This document shows positions 9,578 through 17,498 of a stretch of DNA of 64,000 nucleotides, piece after piece. The notes below the pieces were generated by a model. That model saw only the letters and a list, made by a program, of their open reading frames with translations, was not told where the DNA came from and searched no databases. Within the stretch, counting starts at the first letter, position 1; every line of letters begins with the position of its first letter. This DNA comes from JAMXLO01 sp963818775 (GTDB lineage: Bacteria; Pseudomonadota; Alphaproteobacteria; Acetobacterales; Acetobacteraceae), in the NCBI GenBank assembly GCA_963818775.1, contig CAWFUF010000020.1, forward strand, positions 124,001 to 188,000, given 5' to 3'. Both the position numbers and the translations under genes were made by a program.

Positions 9578-9600
9578 ATGGCCGGCACGAGGCCGGCCAT
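9578..9600. repeat. Dispersed intergenic palindrome (MAGLVPAIH type)
   Basis: A perfect 9-bp inverted repeat (9578-9586 with 9592-9600, 5-nt loop) lies between the LLM oxidoreductase start and the manganese catalase stop. Elements of this kind are scattered through many alphaproteobacterial genomes and are known for producing spurious N-termini reading MAGLVPAIH. A degenerate relative may lie at about 15455-15480. Confidence 0.7.
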
Positions 9601-9636
9601 GACGGTGGAGGGGTCCCTTCCTCGACGGTGGAGAGG

Positions 9637-10392
9637 TTACTTCTTTGGTGGCGAGTGTCGAACCCGCTGCTCGGCCCCCTTGCCACCGCCACCCTGCTGT
9701 GCCGCCTGTGGCACGAGATCGCGGATGTGGAACTCCGGTTCGCTGTTCCACGGGCCGCGGCGTTCGGCCTCCGGTCCCGCGGTCAGGTTGAAGTAAACAT
9801 CTACTGTGTCGTCCGGCTTCAGATCCCCGAAAATCGGATCGTCGAGCTTGTTCATCGCCTCCAGCGCCTTCATGAACATGCGCGCATGGGCGACCTCGCG
9901 CGTCGCGAGATGGCGCAGTGCCTCGCGCGAGCCTTCGTCCTGCGAAAGCCCGATCAGCGCCTCATACGTGGCGAGCGCACCGGCCTCGGCCGCGATATCG
10001 GCACGCAGATCACGCACCACGCTGGCGCCTTCGTTCACATAACGCGAATCCCAGGTCGAACCCTGCGAGTCCACCAGATGCGGCCCGTAGCCGCGCACGG
10101 CGAACAGCGTGCTGTTGAACGCCTTCTCCTGCGCGCCCTGTTTCGCGCGCTTGGTGTGCTGCTCGATCATCAGCGCCACCATTTCAAGATGGCCGAACTC
10201 CTCGGTGGCGATGTTCTGCAGCATGTCGCGGATGCCCTGGTCCTCGGTGTGGAAGGACTGGGTGAAGTAGGTCAGTGCCGCAGACAGTTCACCGGTCGCG
10301 CCGCCGAACTGCTCTAGCAGCTTTTCGGCGAACACCGGATCAGGCGTATCGACGCGCACCTGATGGATCGGGTCGGGTCGATGAATGAACAT
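9637..10392 (-). CDS. Manganese catalase family protein
   Basis: A 251-residue ferritin-like four-helix-bundle protein. The dimanganese ligands expected of non-haem catalases are visible in order: Glu in GGATGELSAAL, Glu and His in ATEEFGHLEMV, Glu in EAGALATYE, and Glu and His in REVAHARMF. It should disproportionate hydrogen peroxide in the cytoplasm. The start is ATG 10392 with AGGA 8 bases upstream; a longer frame to 10425 has no comparable support. The C-terminus ends in a Gln/Gly-rich, basic tail. It lies downstream of the aminotransferase operon in the same orientation but 100 bp away with a hairpin between, so it is probably a separate transcript. Confidence 0.88.
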   Translation of the reverse strand: MFIHRPDPIHQVRVDTPDPVFAEKLLEQFGGATGELSAALTYFTQSFHTEDQGIRDMLQNIATEEFGHLEMVALMIEQHTKRAKQGAQEKAFNSTLFAVRGYGPHLVDSQGSTWDSRYVNEGASVVRDLRADIAAEAGALATYEALIGLSQDEGSREALRHLATREVAHARMFMKALEAMNKLDDPIFGDLKPDDTVDVYFNLTAGPEAERRGPWNSEPEFHIRDLVPQAAQQGGGGKGAEQRVRHSPPKK

Positions 10393-10463
10393 GGCAATCG
10401 TCCTTCGCGAGTGATGACACCGCAACTGCCGCGCCGGGCGCGGGTTGGCCGGTCACGCGAAAG

Positions 10464-10479
10464 TGCCCCTTTCGGGGCA
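10464..10479 (-). terminator. Hairpin after the aminotransferase operon
   Basis: A 6-bp GC-rich stem (10464-10469 with 10474-10479, 4-nt loop) lies just after the aminotransferase stop in the leftward direction. On the minus strand it is followed by CTTT, a weak T-run. It is a plausible terminator separating that operon from the manganese catalase gene. Confidence 0.4.
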
Positions 10480-10492
10480 GACCGATGTGCCG

Positions 10493-11851
10493 TTACGTCG
10501 CGGCCTGAATCAACTCGCCGATGATGCTGACAATGCGATCCAGCGTGGCTTCTGGCGTCATCAACGGCGGCGCGGTCATCAGCAAATCGCCACTGACCGG
10601 CGTGCCGCCGCCGCCGCGCTGGCGGATGATGAGGCCGCGCTTCATCGCCTCGGCCACAACACGTCCGCCGAGGCCGATCGCCGGCTTGCGGGTTGCCTGA
10701 TCCTCCACCAGCTCGACCGCGCACATCATGCCGAGACCGCGTACGTCGCCCACAACGGGCAGACTGCGCAGCGTCTCCAGGCCGGCGAGCAACTTCCTGC
10801 CCATCACCGCCGCGCGTTCCGGCAGACCGTCCTGTTCGATGATGTCGATGTTGCGCAAGCCGACCGCACAGCACACTGGATGGCCGGAGTACGTCGCCGC
10901 GTGCATGAACCGTTCGTCCATCGGCGCATCTTCCATCGTCTGATGCACCCGCTTCGAAACGACGACGCCGCCGAGCGGCAGATACCCGCTGGTGACACCC
11001 TTGGCGAATGACATCAGGTCAGGCTGCACGCCCCAATGTCCCAGCGCGAACCAGCGCCCGGTGCGGCCAAATCCCGTGATCACCTCATCAGCGATGAACA
11101 GCACATTGTGCCGATCGCAGATCTGGCGCAGTCGCGGGAAATACGTTGGCGGCGGCACGATGACGCCGCCGGCGCCCATCACCGGTTCGGCAATTACCGC
11201 CGCGATCGTGTCAGCGCCCTGCGCCTCGATTGCCGACTCGACCGCATCAGCGGCCTCGATGCCGGCATCGCCGTTGCCGGGCCAGCGATACGGATAGGGC
11301 GGGGCCACCTGGAGGAACTCTGGAACCAGCGGGCCGAACATCTTCTGATAGCCAGGGAGGCCGGTAGCACTCATCGCCGCCAGGGTGACGCCGTGGTAGC
11401 CGTACTGGCGTGAGATGATCTTCACCTTGTTCGGCTTGCCCATCCGCTTCCAGTAGTAACGGGCGATCTTGAAGGCGCTTTCATTGGACTCAGCGCCGCC
11501 CGTGGTGAAATACGCCGCCGCCATGTTGTCATACGCCAGACCGACGATGCGCTCGGCCAGACGGATGGCCGGCTCGTTGGAAAAGCCCGTATAGGCAGAC
11601 GCATAGGCGAGCTTCGCCATCTGTGCCGCCGCGGCGTCGGCAAGTTCCTTGCGGCCGTGGCCGATATTGACATTCCACAATGCCGACAGCCCGTCGATGT
11701 ATTCGCGGCCGTCAGCGGTGCGCAGCATGGCACCCCGCCCTTCGACAAAGATGCGCGCTTGCGCGTGCTCATTCGGGTGATGCAGCGGGTGGATCAGATG
11801 CCGCCGGTCGGCATCGAGCAGCGCGTCACCGGTTGCCGCATTATCGTTCAT
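10493..11851 (-). CDS. Class III PLP-dependent aminotransferase (omega-aminotransferase type)
   Basis: A 452-residue fold-type I enzyme. It shows YFTTGGAESNESAFKIAR (phosphate-binding loop), the Asp of FIADEVITGFGRTG that contacts the PLP pyridine nitrogen, and the Schiff-base Lys in MSFAKGVTSGYLPLG. Family members transfer the amino group of omega-amino acids, beta-alanine, polyamines or similar amines to pyruvate or 2-oxoglutarate. The ATG at 11851 overlaps the TGA of the upstream SelA-like gene (ATGA), which decides this start over a GTG 24 bases further out and implies translational coupling. It is the last gene of a three-gene leftward operon. Confidence 0.9.
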   Translation of the reverse strand: MNDNAATGDALLDADRRHLIHPLHHPNEHAQARIFVEGRGAMLRTADGREYIDGLSALWNVNIGHGRKELADAAAAQMAKLAYASAYTGFSNEPAIRLAERIVGLAYDNMAAAYFTTGGAESNESAFKIARYYWKRMGKPNKVKIISRQYGYHGVTLAAMSATGLPGYQKMFGPLVPEFLQVAPPYPYRWPGNGDAGIEAADAVESAIEAQGADTIAAVIAEPVMGAGGVIVPPPTYFPRLRQICDRHNVLFIADEVITGFGRTGRWFALGHWGVQPDLMSFAKGVTSGYLPLGGVVVSKRVHQTMEDAPMDERFMHAATYSGHPVCCAVGLRNIDIIEQDGLPERAAVMGRKLLAGLETLRSLPVVGDVRGLGMMCAVELVEDQATRKPAIGLGGRVVAEAMKRGLIIRQRGGGGTPVSGDLLMTAPPLMTPEATLDRIVSIIGELIQAAT

Positions 11852-13338
11852 GTCGTCTGCCTTTCCGCTTGCCACTGACCCTTGCCGAACTGGCTGAGAT
11901 TGACCGGGCCACGGTGGTTGTCAGTGGCGCTGCCGAGAAATACTTCACCCTGCATCCTGCCGTTGCTGACAGTGCCCTCGAAGCGATAGGCGAGGGCGCT
12001 GCCTTCGTGGCGCGTCTCGAATTCCATGCGCACCTGCTGTGCCGCCAGCTTGCCGATGACGTTGCTCTCGAACTGTTCCGACTGCTGACTGCCGCTGAGC
12101 TGGCTGCCCTGCTGCTTCAGACTCAGCCGATGCTTGCGCTCGCCGTGCAGGAACCGCACGCGCACATCCCAGTTGCCCGACAGATCGCTCGCCGCAGTCG
12201 GCTCGGCCGCCGGGTGAAGGTTGTGCGCCGCGATCAGCGCGTTGGCGATCGCCTCGCCGACCTGCGCCGCCTCGCCAGGCGAGAACTGGAACGGATCGAT
12301 CACCAGCGAGTTAGCGGTCGCCGACGTGTCATCCGTCATGATGCGCGGCGAGTTGTCGAGCAGACGCTGGCGCAGGCCCATGCCATCGAGCGCGATGCCA
12401 TCCCACTTCACACGCAGCGCCGGGACGCGCACGACGCCCTTCGGCTCGATCACCTCGCTGCTGGCACCCGGCACGGCGGCGACGCGGCGCGCAATCTCCT
12501 GCAGGTCCTCGTGCCAGTGCCGCAGTTCGGCCGTCTCGTCGCGCTCGTTCAGCCAGTACTCAACCGCGACCAGGACGCCGATCACGTCCTCCTTCGATAC
12601 CTTCATAGGCCGCCCGAATGCCTGGTGAGGCGATGCGTTGCGCCACGCCGCCTGCACCAGGTTCTTCTTGCCGAGCAGCAACCCGCTGGTCTGTGGCCCG
12701 CGGAGGAACTTGCCGCCGCTGTAGATCACCATGTCGGCGCCACGCGTCAGCCACGGGCTCGGCCGTTGCAAATGTTCCGATGCCGCGTCCACCAGGATGG
12801 GGATGCCGAGCGGCTTCACTTTCGCCGCGATTTCCTCCAGGCGGATCTTGGAGAATTCCTCGTTGGTGCCAAGAATCGCCACCATCGCGACCGGCTCGCG
12901 GAGCGCAGCGTCGAGGTCCGCGGCGGAATCGATCTCGACGATATGCGCGCCGACCATGCGGATCGCCTGGTCATAGGCGAAGCGCTGGTTCTTCGGCAGG
13001 ATCACGCGATTCACCCAACCCTCGGTGAACGGCAGGCGCAGCATGCGCACCGGATCGTTGCCGGCGATGCACGCCGCAGATGCAAGCGCCACCGCGGCAG
13101 CACTGCCGCAGGTCACGACACCCCATTCCGCACCGGTCAGCTCGGCCAGACGCTGGCCTGCGGCTTCCATCAGTTCGTCAAGGTTGACGAACTGATGTGA
13201 CGCCGCATCCATCGCCGCACGCACCCTCGGCAGCATCAGACTGCCACCGTGCATTGTGCGAACGCTACAGCAGTTGATGAAGGGGCGCACGCCGAGCGCG
13301 AGGTAGGGATCGGCGTTGCTCTCGGTCCGCTCAGCCAT
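11848..13338 (-). CDS. SelA-like PLP enzyme with extra C-terminal beta domain
   Basis: A 496-residue protein. The first 385 residues resemble the SelA-like group of PLP enzymes (L-seryl-tRNA(Sec) selenium transferase relatives, including D-glucosaminate-6-phosphate ammonia-lyase). They include GVVTCGSAAAVALA, LVDAASEHLQ and the PLP lysine in MVIYSGGKFLRGPQTSG. No selenocysteine genes are nearby, so a catabolic lyase or racemase role is more likely than selenium transfer. The last ~105 residues (from SDLSGNWDVRVRF) form alternating strands (HRLSLKQQGSQLSG, GRMQGEVFLG) like a small lipocalin-type barrel, which is unusual for this family. ATG 13338 begins one base after the TAG of the upstream hydrolase and has GGAGA 10 bases before it. 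Confidence 0.8.
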   Translation of the reverse strand: MAERTESNADPYLALGVRPFINCCSVRTMHGGSLMLPRVRAAMDAASHQFVNLDELMEAAGQRLAELTGAEWGVVTCGSAAAVALASAACIAGNDPVRMLRLPFTEGWVNRVILPKNQRFAYDQAIRMVGAHIVEIDSAADLDAALREPVAMVAILGTNEEFSKIRLEEIAAKVKPLGIPILVDAASEHLQRPSPWLTRGADMVIYSGGKFLRGPQTSGLLLGKKNLVQAAWRNASPHQAFGRPMKVSKEDVIGVLVAVEYWLNERDETAELRHWHEDLQEIARRVAAVPGASSEVIEPKGVVRVPALRVKWDGIALDGMGLRQRLLDNSPRIMTDDTSATANSLVIDPFQFSPGEAAQVGEAIANALIAAHNLHPAAEPTAASDLSGNWDVRVRFLHGERKHRLSLKQQGSQLSGSQQSEQFESNVIGKLAAQQVRMEFETRHEGSALAYRFEGTVSNGRMQGEVFLGSATDNHRGPVNLSQFGKGQWQAERQTT

Positions 13339-13339
13339 G

Positions 13340-14515
13340 CTACGCATTCTCCGTTGTTGTCTGGTAAACTGCAGTCTCGAAGTCATCCAGCAGTTGCAGC
13401 ACTGGCGGGTCAGCGAACGGCAGGATCTGGGTCAGGATCACGCCCGCCACGTGTCGTTTCGGATCGAGCCAGTAATAGGTGTTGAACAGCCCCGCCCAGG
13501 CAAGACTGCCAGCGCTGCGCCGGCCAGGCACGTCCTCGGTGTTGATTAGCCAGCTTAGGCCCCATTTCTTCGTCATGCCCGGAAAGAATTCGGCGTCGTT
13601 CGACACTCCGGGATGCCCTGTTGCCAGCGCCTGCACGTCGAGGTCGCCGATGTGATTCTGTGCCATCAGCGCCACCGTCTCCGGTCGCAGCACGCGTGCG
13701 TTGTCCAGCTCTCCGCCGTTCAGCAGCATGCGCAGGAACGCCATGTAGTCAGGACCCGTCGAAAACAGCGCACCTCCGCCGGCGAAGAACTCCGACTGCG
13801 CGGGCGGTGTTTGGGGAATCGGGTCTAGCGATCCGTCGGGCTTGCGGGCGTGAGCGTGAACATAGCGCGCGAACTGCGCCGTAGTGGGCATGAAGCCGGT
13901 ATCCTGCATGCCGAGGGGGGCGAAGATGTTCTCGCGCATATACGCTTCGAGGTCCTGGCCGCTCACCGTCTCGACCATGCGTCCGGCCCAGTCGATGTTG
14001 ATGCCATACTCCCACCGCTCGCCTGGTTCGAACGCCAGCGGCACGTTCAGCGCGGCGAGTTGGCCGGACAGGATCGTGGGATGGCCGGTCGCCTCATAGT
14101 ACCGGTTAAGTTGCGCATTCCAGATGTGGTAGACGAAGCCTGCCGTGTGCGTGAGCAGCATGCGTAGCGTGATCTTGCGCCGCGCCGCCCGCAGGATCGG
14201 CTTGCCGGCGGCATCGAAGCCTTCGAGCACCTTCGGTTCGGCAAGTTCGGGCATGATCTCGCCGGCGGGCTGATCGAGCGACAACTTGCCGCGCTCGACG
14301 CATTGCATCGCAGCAACGCCGGTCACCGCCTTGGTCATCGAGGCGATGCGGAATATCGTGTCCAGCTGCATCGGTGCGGGGTCCGCGAGACCGCGCGGGC
14401 CGAACGCGCCCTGGTAGAACGTGCCGTTGCGGTCCGCCGCCAGCGCAACGACCCCAGGCACGCGCCCATCGCTGACCGCGGCGTTCAGCAGGTGGTCGAT
14501 GTCGTTGTTTGCCAT
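13340..14515 (-). CDS. Serine hydrolase of the beta-lactamase class C / esterase family
   Basis: A 391-residue penicillin-binding-fold protein. The nucleophile motif SxxK is SMTK at about residue 59 (IFRIASMTKAVTG), the YxN motif is YGIN, and LLTHTAGFVYH precedes it as usual. No signal peptide is seen, so a cytoplasmic esterase, amidase or D-aminopeptidase is more likely than a true beta-lactamase. ATG 14515 has GGAGG 7 bases upstream; a longer frame to 14707 has no support. It is the first gene of the operon with the SelA-like enzyme and the aminotransferase. It may therefore release an amine or amino acid that the next two PLP enzymes process (inference). Confidence 0.85.
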   Translation of the reverse strand: MANNDIDHLLNAAVSDGRVPGVVALAADRNGTFYQGAFGPRGLADPAPMQLDTIFRIASMTKAVTGVAAMQCVERGKLSLDQPAGEIMPELAEPKVLEGFDAAGKPILRAARRKITLRMLLTHTAGFVYHIWNAQLNRYYEATGHPTILSGQLAALNVPLAFEPGERWEYGINIDWAGRMVETVSGQDLEAYMRENIFAPLGMQDTGFMPTTAQFARYVHAHARKPDGSLDPIPQTPPAQSEFFAGGGALFSTGPDYMAFLRMLLNGGELDNARVLRPETVALMAQNHIGDLDVQALATGHPGVSNDAEFFPGMTKKWGLSWLINTEDVPGRRSAGSLAWAGLFNTYYWLDPKRHVAGVILTQILPFADPPVLQLLDDFETAVYQTTTENA

Positions 14516-14612
14516 GCGGGGCCTCCGAGTTTCGCCCATAGTATGCCTCGCTGTTGCGCGGTCTGGCCAGCGGCGCGACAATGGATCGTCCCGCGAAACA
14601 GGAGGCGTCCGG

Positions 14613-15344
14613 ATGATCGAAAGCGAAGTCATCGTCACAACGAAGCACGGGCGGATGCCCACGTTCATGGCCGCTCCGGAAGCCGAAGGTCCACATCCCG
14701 GCATCATCTTCTACATGGACGCGCCAGGCATCCGCGAGGAGCTGCGCAACATGGCGCGCCGCATCGCGAAGCACGGCTACGTCTGCCTGCTGCCCGACAT
14801 GTACTACCGGCTGGGCACCGTGCGTTTCGATATTCCCCGCCGCGACGACGGGATGTCGGGCGTGATCCGCGCGTCGATGAACAGTTTGACGATCCCGTTC
14901 GTGAACGACGACACCGCGGCGATGCTGGCGTGGTTCGACGCGAATGACCGCGTGAAGCCCGGTCCGGTCGGCTGCGTCGGTCACTGCATGAGCGGGCGCT
15001 ACATCACGTCGGTCGCCGCGGCGTTCCCGCATCGCATGGTGGCGGCTGCATCGCTCTATGGCGTGGGCATCGTCACCGACAAGGAGGATTCGCCGCATCT
15101 GTCGCTCGGCAAGATCAAGGGCGAGCTTTACTTTGCCTTTGCCGAGCACGATCAATCTGTGCCGGAGAACGTGATCCCTGACCTGAAGGCCGCACTGAAC
15201 AAGACGGACGTGAAAGCGACGGTTGAGGTATTCCCAGATACGCATCACGGCTTCTGCTTTCCGGAGCGCGCGGTGTACGACACGCTCGCGTCAGAGACGA
15301 CGTGGGCGAAGATCTTTGCACTGTGGGATCGCCATCTGGAATAG
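14613..15344 (+). CDS. Dienelactone hydrolase family protein
   Basis: A 243-residue alpha/beta hydrolase. The nucleophile elbow is GHCMSGRY with Cys instead of Ser, as in dienelactone hydrolases. The acid is likely Asp in FAEHDQS, and the His is in FPDTHHGFCF, giving the Cys-Asp-His triad. The N-terminus lacks a signal peptide. ATG 14613 is chosen because AGGAGG lies 8 bases upstream; the frame is open further to 14421 but overlaps the divergent serine hydrolase gene. It is divergent from that operon across 97 bp. It probably opens a lactone or ester in a catabolic pathway. Confidence 0.87.
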   Translation: MIESEVIVTTKHGRMPTFMAAPEAEGPHPGIIFYMDAPGIREELRNMARRIAKHGYVCLLPDMYYRLGTVRFDIPRRDDGMSGVIRASMNSLTIPFVNDDTAAMLAWFDANDRVKPGPVGCVGHCMSGRYITSVAAAFPHRMVAAASLYGVGIVTDKEDSPHLSLGKIKGELYFAFAEHDQSVPENVIPDLKAALNKTDVKATVEVFPDTHHGFCFPERAVYDTLASETTWAKIFALWDRHLE

Positions 15345-15522
15345 GCAGGGAGCGCATGTAATACCGACGCCAGTGATCGCGACCCAATACCGTTATGGTG
15401 CGGCTTGGCCCCGCCATCCAAATCTTTCGTTGCAGCGGGCCAGAAATACGTGGGTGGCCAGCCTGCGCCGGTCATGACGGAATGCAATGGCGGAGTGACT
15501 TGCGCTCCAACGATAGCGGGTA

Positions 15523-16824
15523 TCAGGAACCTGCGACGACTCTGCCGCGGCACTCGCCAAGGCCGATCGTCACCGCACCAGGGCGCCTGCAATGGGCACG
15601 GAAGATGACCTCGTCGTCGTCCTCCAGGTAGCGGCGGGTTTCCCCGTTGGTCAGCGTAATCGAGTCACGCCCGCCGAAGGTCATTTCCAGCAAACAGCCA
15701 ATGCTGGTCGCATCGGTCCCCGATATGGTGCCGCTGCCAAAGAGATCGCCGGGCCGCAGGTTGCAACCGTTCGATGCATGGTGCGCGACCATCTGCGCGA
15801 CGGTCCAGTAAAGCTCGCGCGTGTTCGACCGGCACATGCGATGCGGCTCGACACTAGCGGCGCGCATGGCCGGCGTTGACAGGAACACCTCGCAGTCGAT
15901 GTCGAGAGCGCCATGTGCCTGGTCCGCCGCATCGAGAAGGTGTGACAACGGCGCGGGGTCACCATCGGGCCGCGCCGGCTGGGCGATGCGGAATGGCTCG
16001 AGCGCCTCGCTCGTGATGATCCACGGTGAAACCGAAGTGCGGAAGCTCTTTCCGAGAAACGGGCCGAGCGGCTGCGATTCCCAGGACTGGATGTCGCGCG
16101 CCGACCAGTCGTTCAGCAGACAGAAGCCGGCAATGTGTTGCGCGGCCTGGCCGATCGGTATCGCCTCGTCCTGCCGGTTACCGTGGCCGATCCAAACGCC
16201 AAGTTCCAGCTCATAGTCGAGATTGCGGCATGGCCCGAATGTCGGCATGGCCTCGTTCGGTAGCTTGCGCTGTCCATTCGGTCGTCGCACGTCTTCGCCC
16301 GACGAACGCACCGACGAGGCGCGGCTGTGATAGGCGACCGGCACATACTTGTAGTTGGGCATCAGCGGATTGTCGGGACGCGAGATCTGTCCGCCCTTCC
16401 GCGCGTGGTGGATGCCCGCGAAGAAATCAGTGTAGTCGCCGACCTGCGCCGGCAGATGCAGCGTGCAGGCAGTGGCGTCGTGCAGCAGATGCGATGCTTT
16501 GCCGCGCGCGTCGCTACCGGTGGCAAGAATATCCGACAGGCGCTGGCGCAACGCGCGACGTGCGGTCGCCGGCAATGCCAGCAATGGATTGAGCTCCGGT
16601 CCCGCCGCTGCCTCGGCTGCATCGCGCGCAACACCGGTGAACAGCCCAGCGCCCAAAGTTGCACCTATGTCGAGAATGGCGTCGCCGATCGCGACACCGC
16701 CACGCGGTCTGCCGCCATGCGTGCTGAATACGCCGAACGGCAGGTTCTGGATTGGGAATTCCGTGTGGCCGTTGGCGGATGCGACCCAGCTCAGGCGCGT
16801 CGGATCATGCGTTGCGTCGGTCAT
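15523..16824 (-). CDS. fahA: Fumarylacetoacetase (tyrosine/homogentisate degradation)
   Basis: A 433-residue enzyme of the last step of tyrosine and homogentisate breakdown, cleaving fumarylacetoacetate to fumarate and acetoacetate. It shows the N-terminal SH3-like region (FGVFSTHGGRPR), the catalytic stretch DYTDFFAGIHHARKGG, metal-binding Glu residues in DYELELGVWIG, and LLNDWSARDIQSWE with the metal Asp. LGKSF and GTISG complete the active site. The length matches the eukaryotic-type two-domain enzyme. ATG 16824 has GGGAGGG 5 bases upstream. It is divergent from a MarR regulator. Homogentisate dioxygenase (hmgA) and maleylacetoacetate isomerase are not in the window. Confidence 0.93.
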   Translation of the reverse strand: MTDATHDPTRLSWVASANGHTEFPIQNLPFGVFSTHGGRPRGGVAIGDAILDIGATLGAGLFTGVARDAAEAAAGPELNPLLALPATARRALRQRLSDILATGSDARGKASHLLHDATACTLHLPAQVGDYTDFFAGIHHARKGGQISRPDNPLMPNYKYVPVAYHSRASSVRSSGEDVRRPNGQRKLPNEAMPTFGPCRNLDYELELGVWIGHGNRQDEAIPIGQAAQHIAGFCLLNDWSARDIQSWESQPLGPFLGKSFRTSVSPWIITSEALEPFRIAQPARPDGDPAPLSHLLDAADQAHGALDIDCEVFLSTPAMRAASVEPHRMCRSNTRELYWTVAQMVAHHASNGCNLRPGDLFGSGTISGTDATSIGCLLEMTFGGRDSITLTNGETRRYLEDDDEVIFRAHCRRPGAVTIGLGECRGRVVAGS

Positions 16825-16868
16825 CTTTGCCCTCCCCGTCTGGCCCAGCCTAGCGCGCACCGCCTCGG

Positions 16869-16909
16869 CGAGATATATCTGGGGCAGCTAGCCCAGGGGA
16901 TCATTCCCA
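16869..16909. promoter_or_regulatory. Candidate MarR operator(s) in the fahA-marR gap
   Basis: The 85-bp divergent gap holds a perfect 10-bp palindrome AGATATATCT (16871-16880) and, next to the marR start, GGGATCATTCCC (GGGA-N4-TCCC). MarR dimers bind short AT-centred palindromes between divergent promoters, so either could be the operator for autoregulation and fahA control. No binding motif is known to me for this protein. Confidence 0.35.
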
Positions 16910-17428
16910 ATGAAAACAAAGTCAGGGAGGACACGCCGGGAAACCCCGGCGGGTAACGGCGAGGCCTTCAAGTTGGAGAACTTCCTGCCGTACCGGCTAT
17001 CAGTTGCAGCGAACCGGGTCTCACGTCTGTTTGCCCGCCGCTATTTCGAGGCGTTCGGATTAAGCATTCCGGAATGGCGCGTGCTGGCGATCGTCGGCCG
17101 TCTCGGCACATTGTCGCCGAGCGCGGTTGGTGAAGCGACGGCGATGGACAAGGTAAAAGTGAGCCGCGCCGCCGCGAGTCTGGTTGCGCGCGGATTGGCA
17201 CGGCAGACTCAGGACCCGCAGGACGGGCGCGGGCGGCTGCTGCGTCTGACGCGTCGCGGTGTGGCGGTCTATGAAGGCATGGTGCCGCTCGCGTGCGAAC
17301 TGGAGGGCCAGCTTGCGGAGGGCTTGAGCCGCTCGGAATGGAGCGTGCTGCTGAAGGCGCTCGACAAGCTCAGCCTGCACGTCAAGGACGCCCGGGGCGA
17401 TGATGGTCACGGCGTATCCGTGAACTGA
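16910..17428 (+). CDS. MarR family transcriptional regulator
   Basis: A 172-residue winged-helix regulator. The core includes LSIPEWRVLAIVGRLG, the recognition helix region MDKVKVSRAAASLVARG, and the wing with DPQDGRGRLLRLTRRG (the conserved D-x-R-G-R-x-L of MarR proteins). It is divergent from fahA, which points to control of tyrosine/homogentisate catabolism, probably relieved by an aromatic intermediate. The start ATG 16910 follows the palindrome-rich gap. An alternative internal start is not needed. The EF-G-like gene follows 70 bp downstream and is probably a separate unit. Confidence 0.88.
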   Translation: MKTKSGRTRRETPAGNGEAFKLENFLPYRLSVAANRVSRLFARRYFEAFGLSIPEWRVLAIVGRLGTLSPSAVGEATAMDKVKVSRAAASLVARGLARQTQDPQDGRGRLLRLTRRGVAVYEGMVPLACELEGQLAEGLSRSEWSVLLKALDKLSLHVKDARGDDGHGVSVN

Positions 17429-17498
17429 AGGCGGGACTGGCCTGTCACAGAAACTTCGCTAGGATCATGAGCGAAGCAGCTCATGGGAGGGCGCCCGC

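Noticed and set aside
9481..9600. N-terminal extension of the LLM oxidoreductase (MAGLVPAIH...)
   Set aside because: This sequence is the translation of a dispersed palindrome; the ribosome site and homology begin at 9480.
11680..13200. Long rightward open frame of 506 codons opposite the aminotransferase and SelA-like genes
   Set aside because: It is antisense to two well-recognised, coupled genes, and its composition (Arg/Leu/His-rich) is typical of shadow frames in GC-rich DNA.
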